Shown piece by piece: positions 16,831 to 25,470 of a DNA stretch of 64,000 nt. Position numbers and translations under genes: made by a program. How positions within the stretch are numbered: position 1 is the first letter of the stretch; each line of letters begins with the position of its first letter. Below the pieces are notes generated by a model, which saw only the letters and a program-made list of their open reading frames with translations, ran no database searches and had not been told where the DNA came from. Location of the stretch: the NCBI RefSeq assembly GCF_000384295.1, contig NZ_KB913037.1, positions 7,007,533-7,071,532 of the forward strand. Reading direction: 5' to 3'. The DNA comes from Amycolatopsis balhimycina FH 1894 (GTDB taxonomy: Bacteria > Actinomycetota > Actinomycetes > Mycobacteriales > Pseudonocardiaceae).

Positions 16831-17804
16831 CCGCGGTCGCCGGGATGCACTTCAGCATCGACGCCTGGGACCCGGGCTACGGCAGCTCGATGGAGGCCGA
16901 GGAGCTGGCCCGGTCGGGCGCCGAGGTCGAGCTCGACGTCGAGGTCCCGGCGGCCGAATGGGCCCCGATCGACCCTTCGCCGGTTTCGCCGCCCGAGGCC
17001 GTGTTGTTCGTCGACGGCGTCCGCCGGATCGACGCCCGCGTCTGGATCGACGACCCGGGCGCGGCGAACTCCGCGTCCATCGGGATCTGCGCGTCCTACG
17101 CCGCCGGGGTGGTCTGCTGCTGCGCGGGCCGGGCGCACGTCGTCGGCACCGACGTGCGGCGCGGGCTGTTCACGGTCGCTCCCGAGGCCGACGACATCGT
17201 GACCCCGGCGGGCGTCTACCGGGCGTTCCGCGCGACGGCCAAGGAGGACAAGCCGCTGGCGGTGGTGCTGTCGTCGGCGTTGCAGGAGCAGCTGGCCGAA
17301 TCCGAGCTGGACACGGCGACCGAAGCCCGGAAGGCGATCGCCGGGCACGTCGGCGACGACCTGCTGGTGGTGGACGGCCCGCTGAGCGGCCGCACGCACC
17401 TGCCGCGGGCCGTCGGGTTCATCAAGAGCCACCAGACGACGTACCTGCCCGGCGAGCTCAACGCGATGGTCGGCAGGCTCGGCCCGCACCAGCGCACGCC
17501 GGTGTTCCTGATGGGCACGACGTGGGTCCGGCACTCGTGGTACCTGCGCCTGCCGTCGGCCGGCGGCCCGCCGTGGTCGGGGGTCGTCCGGGTGGAGGCG
17601 GCACCGCACCTCGGCCGGCCCGAGGTCGCCGCGCTGGCGAACCTCACGCAGTCCGTGCTGGGCCGGTTCGCGTCGGTGCCGTACAAGGACTCGCGGGCGC
17701 CGCAGAACCTCTACCCGATCGCCGGCCTGGAGCGCGACCTGCGGCACCGGCTGGGGGACCAGCAGTTCGTGTACCGGGCACTGCGCCTGGCCGCGGCGCG
17801 CTGA
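16827..17804 (+). CDS. NurA-like nuclease
   Basis: 325 residues from GTG 16827, overlapping sbcC by four bases. NurA is the nuclease partner of HerA in archaeal end resection. Visible NurA-type features: EAVLFVDGVRRIDARV with metal-ligand Asp63, LLVVDGPLSGRTHLPRAVGF (Asp183 and Leu of the second conserved motif), the following VGFIKSHQTTYLP (Lys200), and the C-terminal VPYKDSRAPQNLYPIAGLER, where the Tyr-Pro-x-x-Leu helix is typical. The position at the end of a HerA-SbcD-SbcC operon strongly supports the call. Catalytic competence is not provable from sequence alone. It ends just before palindrome A1. Confidence 0.78.
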   Translation: MTAVAGMHFSIDAWDPGYGSSMEAEELARSGAEVELDVEVPAAEWAPIDPSPVSPPEAVLFVDGVRRIDARVWIDDPGAANSASIGICASYAAGVVCCCAGRAHVVGTDVRRGLFTVAPEADDIVTPAGVYRAFRATAKEDKPLAVVLSSALQEQLAESELDTATEARKAIAGHVGDDLLVVDGPLSGRTHLPRAVGFIKSHQTTYLPGELNAMVGRLGPHQRTPVFLMGTTWVRHSWYLRLPSAGGPPWSGVVRVEAAPHLGRPEVAALANLTQSVLGRFASVPYKDSRAPQNLYPIAGLERDLRHRLGDQQFVYRALRLAAAR

Positions 17805-17807
17805 GCC

Positions 17808-17860
17808 GTCTTGAATGACTCATTCAGGACCTCCGAGGCCCTGAATGAGTCATTCAAGAC
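17808..17860. repeat. Palindromic repeat type A, copy 1
   Basis: Arms of 21 bp (17808-17828 and 17840-17860) are exact reverse complements around the core TGAATGACTCATTCA, with an 11-base loop (17829-17839). It lies three bases after the NurA stop, between convergent genes. The same 21-bp arms recur at 32678-32730 with a different loop. It may act as a bidirectional terminator, but the sequence identity beyond base-pairing needs marks it as a dispersed repeat. Confidence 0.88.
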
Positions 17861-17893
17861 GCCAGGCTGGGGCGAGCTGTCCTTTGTGGATGG

Positions 17894-18349
17894 TCAGTCC
17901 ACTGAGCCGTCACCGGTCTGCGGCGCCCCCGCCGGCTTGACCGCGACCTGCGGCTTCGCGGGCTTCGAGGTGGCCGGCGGCTTCGGCTTGGCCGTCCTGG
18001 ACGGCAGTGGAGTGCCCAGGATGACGAACGAGCCGGTGGCCACGCGCCCGTCCGAGCACGTGAACTTCGCGGTGTAGCGGCCGGGGTTCTTGATCGCCGT
18101 GGTGTGGCCGCCGGCGCGGCCCCAGTTGCCGCCTTCGGTCCACTTCAGCGGAGTCGTGAACCCCGCCGACGTCACCGGCGTCGCCGGGCTGCAGCCGCTG
18201 AGTGCCGCGTGGGTCTCCGCGTCGACCTGGCCGCCCGGCTCCACGTGCTGGGTCAGCCCCCAGCTGACTTCGGCCGCGCTCGCCGGTGCGGCCACCCCCA
18301 GCGTGGCCGCACCCGCGACCATTAGGCCGATCAGGGTTTTCTTGACCAT
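17894..18349 (-). CDS. Small secreted protein with Pro/Lys-rich C-terminus
   Basis: 151 residues from ATG 18349 (GGAGGGGA upstream). Sec signal peptide MVKKTLIGLMVAGAATLGVA ending PASA-A, cleavage near residue 25. The mature part is a small beta-type domain with one probable disulphide (C of LSGCSPATPV and C of KFTCSDGRV), containing GRYTAKFTCSDGRVATGSF, then a low-complexity tail (SRTAKPKPPATSKPAKPQVA) ending APQTGDGSVD. The PQTG recalls a sortase motif, but no membrane segment follows, so it is not a standard sortase substrate. Similar secreted actinobacterial proteins have no known function. Convergent with the HerA-NurA operon. Confidence 0.75.
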   Translation of the reverse strand: MVKKTLIGLMVAGAATLGVAAPASAAEVSWGLTQHVEPGGQVDAETHAALSGCSPATPVTSAGFTTPLKWTEGGNWGRAGGHTTAIKNPGRYTAKFTCSDGRVATGSFVILGTPLPSRTAKPKPPATSKPAKPQVAVKPAGAPQTGDGSVD

Positions 18350-18503
18350 TGTTCGTCCCCTCCCGTTCGGTACCCACTCCACGCCTGAGCCGGGGAAATG
18401 GTTGGACTCGCCGGGAAATTCATGTACGTGAACAAATGTCGAATCTATGATTGCCAGTCACGTATGCGTTAGCTTGGGCTCCCGTTTTGACGAGGGAGAC
18501 TCG

Positions 18504-20558
18504 ATGCGCAACAGCCCCCTGGTTCTCGTCGTGGTCTTGGGTTTGTCGCTGGCGGCACCGGCGGTGGCGGAGGCGCAACCCTGGCGCGACGCCCGCGAGT
18601 CACCCGGCCGCCGGGCCGCCGAGCTCATCGCGGCGATGACCCTCGACGAGAAGATCTCCCAGCTGCACCTGCAGCCCGACGCCGAGCACCAGCGGTTCGT
18701 GCCGCCCATCCCGCGGCTGGGCGTGCCCGGCTTCCGGATCGCCAACGGCCCGGCCGGCATGGGCCCGGCCGACGACAAACCGCAGAAACCGGCGACCGCG
18801 CTGCCGGCGACCATGGCGCTGGCGTCGACGTTCGACACCGGCCTCGCGCGCCGGTACGGCCGCCTGATCGGCGACGAGACCCGCGCGCTCGCGCACAACG
18901 TCTCCGAAGGGCCCGACATCAACATGGCCCGCGTCCCGCGCAACGGCCGGACGTTCGAGGGGATGGGCGAGGACCCGGTGCTCGCCGGGGCGCTGGCCGC
19001 CGCCGACATCCGCGGCATCCAGGAAAACGGCACGATCGCCGAGGTCAAGCACTACGCGGCGAACAACCAGGAGACGAGCCGCCACAACGTCGACGAGCGC
19101 ATCGACGAGCGGACGCTCAACGAGATCTACCTGCCGCACTTCGAGCAGGCGGTCACCGAAGGCCGCGCGGGCTCGGTGATGTGCGCCTACCCGAAGATCA
19201 ACGGCGTCTTCACGTGCGAGAACCCCGCGTTGCTGCAGGACAAGCTGCGTGCCGACTGGGGCTTCCAGGGGTTCGTCCAGTCCGACTGGGGTGCCGCCCA
19301 CAGCACCATCGGGTCGGCGAACGCGGGCATGAACCTCGAGATGATCGACGGCACCTGGTACGGCGAGAAGCTGAAGCAGGCCGTGCTCGCCGGGCAGGTG
19401 ACCGAACAGCGCGTCGACGAGCTGCTGCTGCCGCGCTTCCGCACGATCTTCGCCTTCGGGCAGTTCGACCACCCGCCGGTGCTCACCCCGCTACCCACCG
19501 CGGAGCACGACGCCGCCGCGAAGCAGTTCGCCGAACGGGGCATGGTGCTGCTGCGCAACGAACACGCCCAGCTCCCGCTCGATCCCGCGGTGCGGTCGAT
19601 CGCCCTCATCGGGCCGTTCGCCACCAAGGCCAAGACCGGCGGCGGGGGCAGCTCCGCGGTCATCCCGACGTCCACAGTGGACCCTTTGCCGGGGCTCCGG
19701 CAGCGCGTTCCCGGTGCTTCGGTGACCCTCGACGACGGCAGTGACCCGGCGCGGGCCGCCGAGCTGGCGCGGGGTGCGGACGTCAGCGTCGTGATGGTCG
19801 GGGACAACGAGGCCGAGGGCAAGGACCGGCCGAGCCTCGCCCTGGACGGCAACCAGGACGCCTTGGTGACGGCCGTCGCCGCAGCCAACCCGCGCACCGT
19901 GGTCGTGGTGAAGAGCGGCGGGCCGGTGCTGATGCCGTGGGCGTCCCGCGTGCCCGCGATCCTCCAGGCGTGGTACCCCGGCCAGCAGGACGGCGCGGCG
20001 GTGGCGGCGGTGCTCTTCGGCGACGTCAACCCGTCGGCGAAGCTGCCGATCACGTTCCCGGCGGCGGACGCGGACACCCCGGCGAACACGCCGGCGCAGT
20101 TCCCCGGCGTCGACGGCGTCGCCACGTATTCGGAGGGCCTGCAGATCGGCTACCGGTGGTTCGACGCGCAGGGCCGCGCGCCGCTGTTCCCGTTCGGCCA
20201 CGGCCTGTCGTACACGACGTTCGCGTTCTCGGGGCTGTCGGTGCGGAACACCGGCGACGGCGCGACGGCGACGTTCACGGTGCGCAACACCGGCCACCGG
20301 GCCGGGGCCGAGGTCGCCCAGCTCTACCTGGGTTTCCCGGCGGCCGCGGGGGAGCCGCCGCGGCAGCTCAAGGGCTTCGAGCGGGTTTCGCTGGCGCCGG
20401 GGCAGTCCCAGCGGGTGACGATCCGGCTCGACACCCGCGACTTCTCGGTCTGGGACACGGCGAGCCACGCGTGGAAGCCGGTGCGCGGCGGGTTCACGCT
20501 GCAGGTCGGCGACTCGTCACGCTCCCTGCCACTCCAGGCGCCCCTCACCCGGCGCTGA
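18504..20558 (+). CDS. Secreted beta-glucosidase/glycosidase, GH3 family
   Basis: 684 residues from ATG 18504 (GAGGGAG at 18492). Signal peptide MRNSPLVLVVVLGLSLAAPA with cleavage after VAEA. GH3 N-terminal barrel with FRIANGPAGMGPAD, KHYAANNQETSRHNVDER (conserved KHY...N) and nucleophile motif FVQSDWGAAHST (Asp261). Second domain IVVIKSGGPV-like segment TVVVVKSGGPVLMPW and PAILQAWYPGQQDG, then a C-terminal fibronectin-III-like domain (FPFGHGLSYTTFAFSGL onwards). It should release terminal sugars from beta-glucosides outside the cell; exact linkage and sugar are unknown. Single gene, convergent with the small gene at 20637, with a type C palindrome between them. Confidence 0.92.
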   Translation: MRNSPLVLVVVLGLSLAAPAVAEAQPWRDARESPGRRAAELIAAMTLDEKISQLHLQPDAEHQRFVPPIPRLGVPGFRIANGPAGMGPADDKPQKPATALPATMALASTFDTGLARRYGRLIGDETRALAHNVSEGPDINMARVPRNGRTFEGMGEDPVLAGALAAADIRGIQENGTIAEVKHYAANNQETSRHNVDERIDERTLNEIYLPHFEQAVTEGRAGSVMCAYPKINGVFTCENPALLQDKLRADWGFQGFVQSDWGAAHSTIGSANAGMNLEMIDGTWYGEKLKQAVLAGQVTEQRVDELLLPRFRTIFAFGQFDHPPVLTPLPTAEHDAAAKQFAERGMVLLRNEHAQLPLDPAVRSIALIGPFATKAKTGGGGSSAVIPTSTVDPLPGLRQRVPGASVTLDDGSDPARAAELARGADVSVVMVGDNEAEGKDRPSLALDGNQDALVTAVAAANPRTVVVVKSGGPVLMPWASRVPAILQAWYPGQQDGAAVAAVLFGDVNPSAKLPITFPAADADTPANTPAQFPGVDGVATYSEGLQIGYRWFDAQGRAPLFPFGHGLSYTTFAFSGLSVRNTGDGATATFTVRNTGHRAGAEVAQLYLGFPAAAGEPPRQLKGFERVSLAPGQSQRVTIRLDTRDFSVWDTASHAWKPVRGGFTLQVGDSSRSLPLQAPLTRR

Positions 20559-20571
20559 CCCGCTGCCCGAT

Positions 20572-20626
20572 GTTCGTGAAGGCCACCTTGAGGAACTTCA
20601 AGTTCCGCAAGGTGGCCTTCACGAAC
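20572..20626. repeat. Palindromic repeat type C, copy 1
   Basis: 27-bp arms (20572-20598, 20600-20626) around a single central C; one mismatch. Core GGCCACCTTGAGGAACTT. It sits between the convergent GH3 gene and small gene 20637. The second copy at 50565 differs at one arm position, and the partner base has changed with it. Confidence 0.88.
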
Positions 20627-20636
20627 TTTCCGGTCT

Positions 20637-20888
20637 TCAAGCCGCGGCGAGCGTCCCGCCCAGTTCGCGCAGGCCTTCGTCGGTCAGCTCCGCGCGCGTC
20701 CATTGCCCGACGGCCACGATCGCGCCCTGTACCGGCCGGATCAGCCCGGCCCGCGCCAGGTCGTGCGCCGTCGCCTGGTCGCAGCACGGCAGGCCGTCGA
20801 CCCGCAGGTCCGGCTCGCAGCTGCAGGTCAGCTCGGCCCGCCCGGCGCCGACCGCCCGCAGCATCGCCAATGCCCTTCTGTTCACCAT
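20637..20888 (-). CDS. Small conserved-looking hypothetical protein
   Basis: 83 residues from ATG 20888, preceded by GAGGGGGACGACC. The protein contains a Cys cluster (AELTCSCEPDLRVDGLPCCD) followed by a helical segment resembling a small winged-helix or DUF-type fold (ATAHDLARAGLIRPVQGAIV, WTRAELTDEGLRELGGTL). Four Cys in CSC...CC could bind metal. I do not recognise a named family. It stands alone between the GH3 gene (convergent) and the IclR gene (same strand, 123 bp further). Confidence 0.6.
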   Translation of the reverse strand: MVNRRALAMLRAVGAGRAELTCSCEPDLRVDGLPCCDQATAHDLARAGLIRPVQGAIVAVGQWTRAELTDEGLRELGGTLAAA

Positions 20889-21011
20889 GGTCGTCCCCCT
20901 CGGTTTGGTGCTGACCTCTAGGAGACGTGACCGGCGTCACCGAATACGCGACTTTCGCGAGGTTCCCCCGAACGGGGGCACCCCGGCGTCGGCGAGGTCA
21001 CGAAGCGGGTG

Positions 21012-21713
21012 TCACAGCCGTTCCTGCAGGGCGTCCGCCGCGGCGAGGAGGTCCGCCGCCCAGCGGGCGCCCGGCTTGCGGCCGATGCGCTCGATCGGGC
21101 CCGACACCGACACCGCCGCCACCACCGTGCCCGCGGAGTCCCGCACCGGCGCCGAGATGCTCGCCACGCCCGGCTCGCGCTCGGCGACGCTCTGCGCCCA
21201 GCCCCGCCGGCGCACTTCCAGGAGCGTCCGCTCGCCGAAGACGGCGTCCGCCAGGATCGTGCGCTGCGTGTGCGGATCGGCCCACGCCGCGAGCACCTTC
21301 GCGCCCGAACCGGCCGTCATGGGCAGCCGCGAGCCGACGGGCACCGTGTCACGCAGCCCGCTCGGCGGCTCCGCCGTCGCGACGCACACGCGCTGGACGC
21401 CGTCACGCCGGTACAGCTGCACGCTTTCGCCGGTGACGTCCCGCAGCTTGGGCAGCACGACCCCGGCCGCGTCGAGCAGGGGGTCCGTCGAGCCGCCGGC
21501 CAGCTCGGCCAGCGCGGTACCGGGGCGCCAGCGCCCGTCCGGACCGCGGCGCAGCAGCCGATGCACCTCCAGGCCGACCGCGAGCCGATGCGCGGTGGCC
21601 CGGGGCAGGCCGGTCCGCGTGCACAGTTCCGCGAGGCCGCAGGGGTCGTCCGCGACCGCCTGCAGGACGGCCACTGCTTTGTCCAGTACTCCGATACCGC
21701 TATGCTGTCCCAC
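21012..21713 (-). CDS. IclR-family regulator (NdgR/LtbR-like)
   Basis: 233 residues from GTG 21713. N-terminal winged helix: [20 protein letters not shown], then [18 protein letters not shown]-terminal effector domain with [18 protein letters not shown] and [17 protein letters not shown]. An IclR protein divergent from leuCD is conserved in actinobacteria (NdgR in Streptomyces, LtbR in Corynebacterium, Rv2989 in M. tuberculosis) and controls leucine biosynthesis. The 143-bp intergenic region should contain its operator. A TAGTAT -10 six bases before the start codon suggests a leaderless mRNA. Confidence 0.9.
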   Translation of the reverse strand: MGQHSGIGVLDKAVAVLQAVADDPCGLAELCTRTGLPRATAHRLAVGLEVHRLLRRGPDGRWRPGTALAELAGGSTDPLLDAAGVVLPKLRDVTGESVQLYRRDGVQRVCVATAEPPSGLRDTVPVGSRLPMTAGSGAKVLAAWADPHTQRTILADAVFGERTLLEVRRRGWAQSVAEREPGVASISAPVRDSAGTVVAAVSVSGPIERIGRKPGARWAADLLAAADALQERL

Positions 21714-21719
21714 GACCCG

Positions 21720-21725
21720 ATACTA
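21720..21725 (-). promoter_or_regulatory. Probable -10 for leaderless IclR gene
   Basis: On the minus strand TAGTAT ends six bases before the GTG start codon, so transcription would begin at or next to the start codon. No Shine-Dalgarno is present, in agreement with a leaderless message. Confidence 0.5.
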
Positions 21726-21856
21726 GCGTCCCGCACTTTGGGAAGTCCAGCATCTGGGAAACCCCGAACTCGAGCTGCGCCTTCCCTTCGCGGCTCGCAT
21801 CCCGTTCCGCAGGTGCGCGCCCGAGTTCCGACGTCGAACCGTGGAAGGAGCCGGAG

Positions 21857-23290
<1,434 letters not shown>

Positions 23291-23311
23291 CCCACCCGAG
23301 GAGCTACAGCC

Positions 23312-23914
23312 ATGGAACCGTTCACCCAGCACACCGGCGTCGGCGTCCCGCTGCGCCGGTCCAACGTGGACACCGACCAGATCATCCCGGCGGTCTACCT
23401 CAAGCGGGTGACCCGGACGGGCTTCGAGGACGGCCTGTTCGCCGCCTGGCGCGGTGACGAGGACTTCATCCTCAACCAGGAACCGTTCAAGAACGGGAGC
23501 GTGCTCGTCGCGGGCCCGGACTTCGGAACCGGTTCCTCCCGCGAGCACGCCGTCTGGGCGCTGATGGACTACGGCTTCAAGGCCGTCATCTCCGCCCGGT
23601 TCGCCGACATCTTCCGCGGTAACTCCGGCAAGGGCGGCCTGGTGGCCGCCCAGTGCGAGCAGCACGACGTCGAGCTGCTCTGGAAGCTGCTCGAGAACGA
23701 GCCGGGCACCGAGGTCACGGTCGACCTCGAGACCAAGACCGTGCGGGCCAAGGACTTCACCGCGCCGTTCCAGATCGACGACTACGTCCGCTGGCGGCTC
23801 CTGGAAGGTCTCGACGACATCGCGCTCACGTTGCGCCATGCCAGTGAGATCGACGCGTTCGAGGCGGGCCGTCCGTCCTGGAAGCCGACCACCACGCCGG
23901 TGGCCGCCGGCTGA
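23312..23914 (+). CDS. leuD: 3-isopropylmalate dehydratase small subunit
   Basis: 200 residues. The swivel domain of the LeuCD isomerase: [19 protein letters not shown], then [19 protein letters not shown] (substrate-binding loop with S-S-R-E-H) and [17 protein letters not shown] 23312 preceded by GAGGAG. It is co-transcribed with leuC (21-bp gap) and followed by a hairpin at 23924-23961, then hupB with its own upstream block. Confidence 0.98.
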   Translation: MEPFTQHTGVGVPLRRSNVDTDQIIPAVYLKRVTRTGFEDGLFAAWRGDEDFILNQEPFKNGSVLVAGPDFGTGSSREHAVWALMDYGFKAVISARFADIFRGNSGKGGLVAAQCEQHDVELLWKLLENEPGTEVTVDLETKTVRAKDFTAPFQIDDYVRWRLLEGLDDIALTLRHASEIDAFEAGRPSWKPTTTPVAAG

Positions 23915-23923
23915 CCCGACTCC

Positions 23924-23961
23924 GGGGCGGGATCGCTTGCGTGGCAAGGGATTCCCGCCCC
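23924..23961 (+). terminator. Hairpin after leuD
   Basis: GGGGCGGGA (23924-23932) pairs with TCCCGCCCC (23953-23961), and the interior CTTGC/GCAAG continues the stem around a GTG loop. It begins 9 bases after the leuD stop and is followed by TTTCGG. Confidence 0.72.
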
Positions 23962-24086
23962 TTTCGGGTTGCTCCGACAGAGACCGGACGGCCCTCCGCG
24001 GCCCCTTTTACCCGGGGCGTTGCGCGAGGCGGAACCCTTCCCGGTACAAGGGAAAGTTCCGCATGCCGTTTGGAATTTGTGCTGCC

Positions 24087-24114
24087 TTGGTAATACCGTG
24101 TGCAGTGTCGGCCG
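24087..24114 (+). promoter_or_regulatory. 28-bp upstream block shared with first HU gene
   Basis: Identical to the block at 9874-9901 (minus). TTGGAA at 24070-24075 and TAATAC at 24091-24096 could be -35/-10, but the 15-base spacing is short, so exact promoter elements stay unresolved. The block lies 40 bases before the hupB ATG. Confidence 0.65.
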
Positions 24115-24154
24115 TCACGGCCGTGGACGGGTACTTCCTTCTTGGAGGACTGGA

Positions 24155-24910
24155 ATGGCCAACAAGGCCCAGCTGATCGAGGCGCTGACGGAGCGCCTGG
24201 GCGACAAGAAGGCCGCTTCCGAGGCGGTCGACGGTCTGGTCGACATCATCATCCGGACGGTCAACAAGGGTGAAAAGGTCAACATCACCGGCTTCGGGGT
24301 GTTCGAGAAGCGCGCCCGCGCCGCGCGGACGGCCCGGAACCCGCGGACCGGCGAGGCGGTGCGGGTCAAGAAGACCAACGTGCCGGCTTTCCGCGCCGGG
24401 ACCACCTTCAAGGACGTGATCTCCGGCGCGAAGAAGCTGCCCAAGGCGACGCCGGTCAAGCGCGCCACGACGGGCACCCGCACGGCGGCGACGGCGACGG
24501 CATCCCGCACGGCCGCGGCGAAGCCCGCGACCACGCGCTCGACGACGACGCGCACCCGCGCGACGGCGGCGAAGCCGGCGACCACGAGGACGACGGCGGC
24601 GAAGCCGGCGACCAGGGCGACCGCGGCGAAGCCGGCGACCACGAGGGCGACGGCGGCCAAGCCGGCCCCGAAGGCGACGGCGGCGAAGTCCACCACGACG
24701 CGGTCGAAGGCGGCTCCGAGGGCGACAGCGGCGAAGTCCACGACTGCGGCGAAGCCGACGGCCGCGAAGACCACGACGGCTGCGAAGTCGACTGCGGCCA
24801 AGACGACGGCTGCGAAGACGACCACGGCCCGGAGGACCACGGCGGCCAAGACCACCACGGCCGCGAAGACCCCGGCCAGGCGGACCTCGACGGCGGCGAA
24901 GAAGGACTGA
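24155..24910 (+). CDS. hupB: HU-type DNA-binding protein HupB with long basic tail (paralogue 2)
   Basis: 251 residues. HU core in residues 1-90 ([56 protein letters not shown]) and a ~150-residue tail built of AAKPATT, TTRAT and AAKTTT repeats ending [10 protein letters not shown]. The position directly after leuCD identifies it as the orthologue of mycobacterial hupB (Rv2986c). ATG 24155 with GGAGG 10 bases upstream. The tail is longer than that of paralogue 1 and differs in repeat order, as expected for fast-evolving low-complexity sequence. Nucleoid compaction role; tail Lys residues are acetylation sites in mycobacterial HupB (family knowledge). Confidence 0.95.
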   Translation: MANKAQLIEALTERLGDKKAASEAVDGLVDIIIRTVNKGEKVNITGFGVFEKRARAARTARNPRTGEAVRVKKTNVPAFRAGTTFKDVISGAKKLPKATPVKRATTGTRTAATATASRTAAAKPATTRSTTTRTRATAAKPATTRTTAAKPATRATAAKPATTRATAAKPAPKATAAKSTTTRSKAAPRATAAKSTTAAKPTAAKTTTAAKSTAAKTTAAKTTTARRTTAAKTTTAAKTPARRTSTAAKKD

Positions 24911-24940
24911 CTCGCCCAAACTGACTCGCCCAAAACTGTC

Positions 24941-25049
24941 GGACCCCTGCGGTAACGTGAAATCCGGGGGTCCCCCTGGCGGGCGACCCGCCGCTAGGCG
25001 AGTAGTTTTTCGGCAGGGGCCCCCGCGGAGTTTGCGCGGGGCCCTGCCG
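24941..25049 (+). terminator. Two successive hairpins after hupB
   Basis: GGACCCC (24941-24947) pairs with GGGGTCC (24967-24973); then CGGCAGGGGCCCCCGCG (25011-25027) pairs with CGCGGGGCCCTGCCG (25035-25049) with two bulged bases and a 7-base loop. The second stem is very stable and is preceded by AGTTTTT. Confidence 0.65.
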
Positions 25050-25148
25050 CGTCTCCGGGCCGGAAGCGATCCGCAGACCCGGAAGAGTTGTTCTCGCGCC
25101 CCGCGTACCTGATCAGCCGCACCGAGACGGTTGTCGGCGTAACCACGC

Positions 25149-25274
25149 GGTCGGCTCGCGTGCCCAGACGGTCTGCTCGCGTGCCGAGGTGGTTGGCCCG
25201 CGAACGATCGTCCCGGTCCGCGAACCGACCATCCCGGTGCGCGAGCCGACTATCCGGATACGCGAACCGGCCGT
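25149..25274. repeat. Six degenerate 21-bp tandem repeats
   Basis: Units start at 25149, 25170, 25191, 25212, 25233 and 25254, each exactly 21 bases, with consensus close to SSGGNNCGCGARCCGRC. No gene covers them convincingly. The 21-base period is two helical turns, and they end about 200 bases before the AfsR-like gene, so they may be binding sites rather than coding repeats (inference). The remainder of 25050-25470 shows nothing recognisable. Confidence 0.7.
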
Positions 25275-25470
25275 CCGGGGCGTGAAGTGATGGGCGCGGA
25301 GAAGTCACCCAAAGCCGAGGACCGCCGCCCGGAGGAGACCCGTATACCACCCGCACGGCGGAACCCCCGCGCCCGAAAGCGGTTCCGCCGAATTTACCGA
25401 ACTCGCTTGAGCGCCCGGCCGAGTGATGCCACGCTGCCTTCCTCGGGGCCCGCGTCCGGCGGGGCCGGCG

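Noticed and set aside
17894..17940. Sortase-anchored cell-wall protein (PQTG near the C-terminus)
   Set aside because: No LPxTG consensus and no hydrophobic segment plus basic tail after the motif.
24480..24900. Tandem DNA repeat within hupB
   Set aside because: Explained by the low-complexity Ala/Lys/Thr/Arg tail of the HU protein.
25149..25274. CRISPR array
   Set aside because: Units are directly adjacent, degenerate and without spacers, and no cas genes are present.
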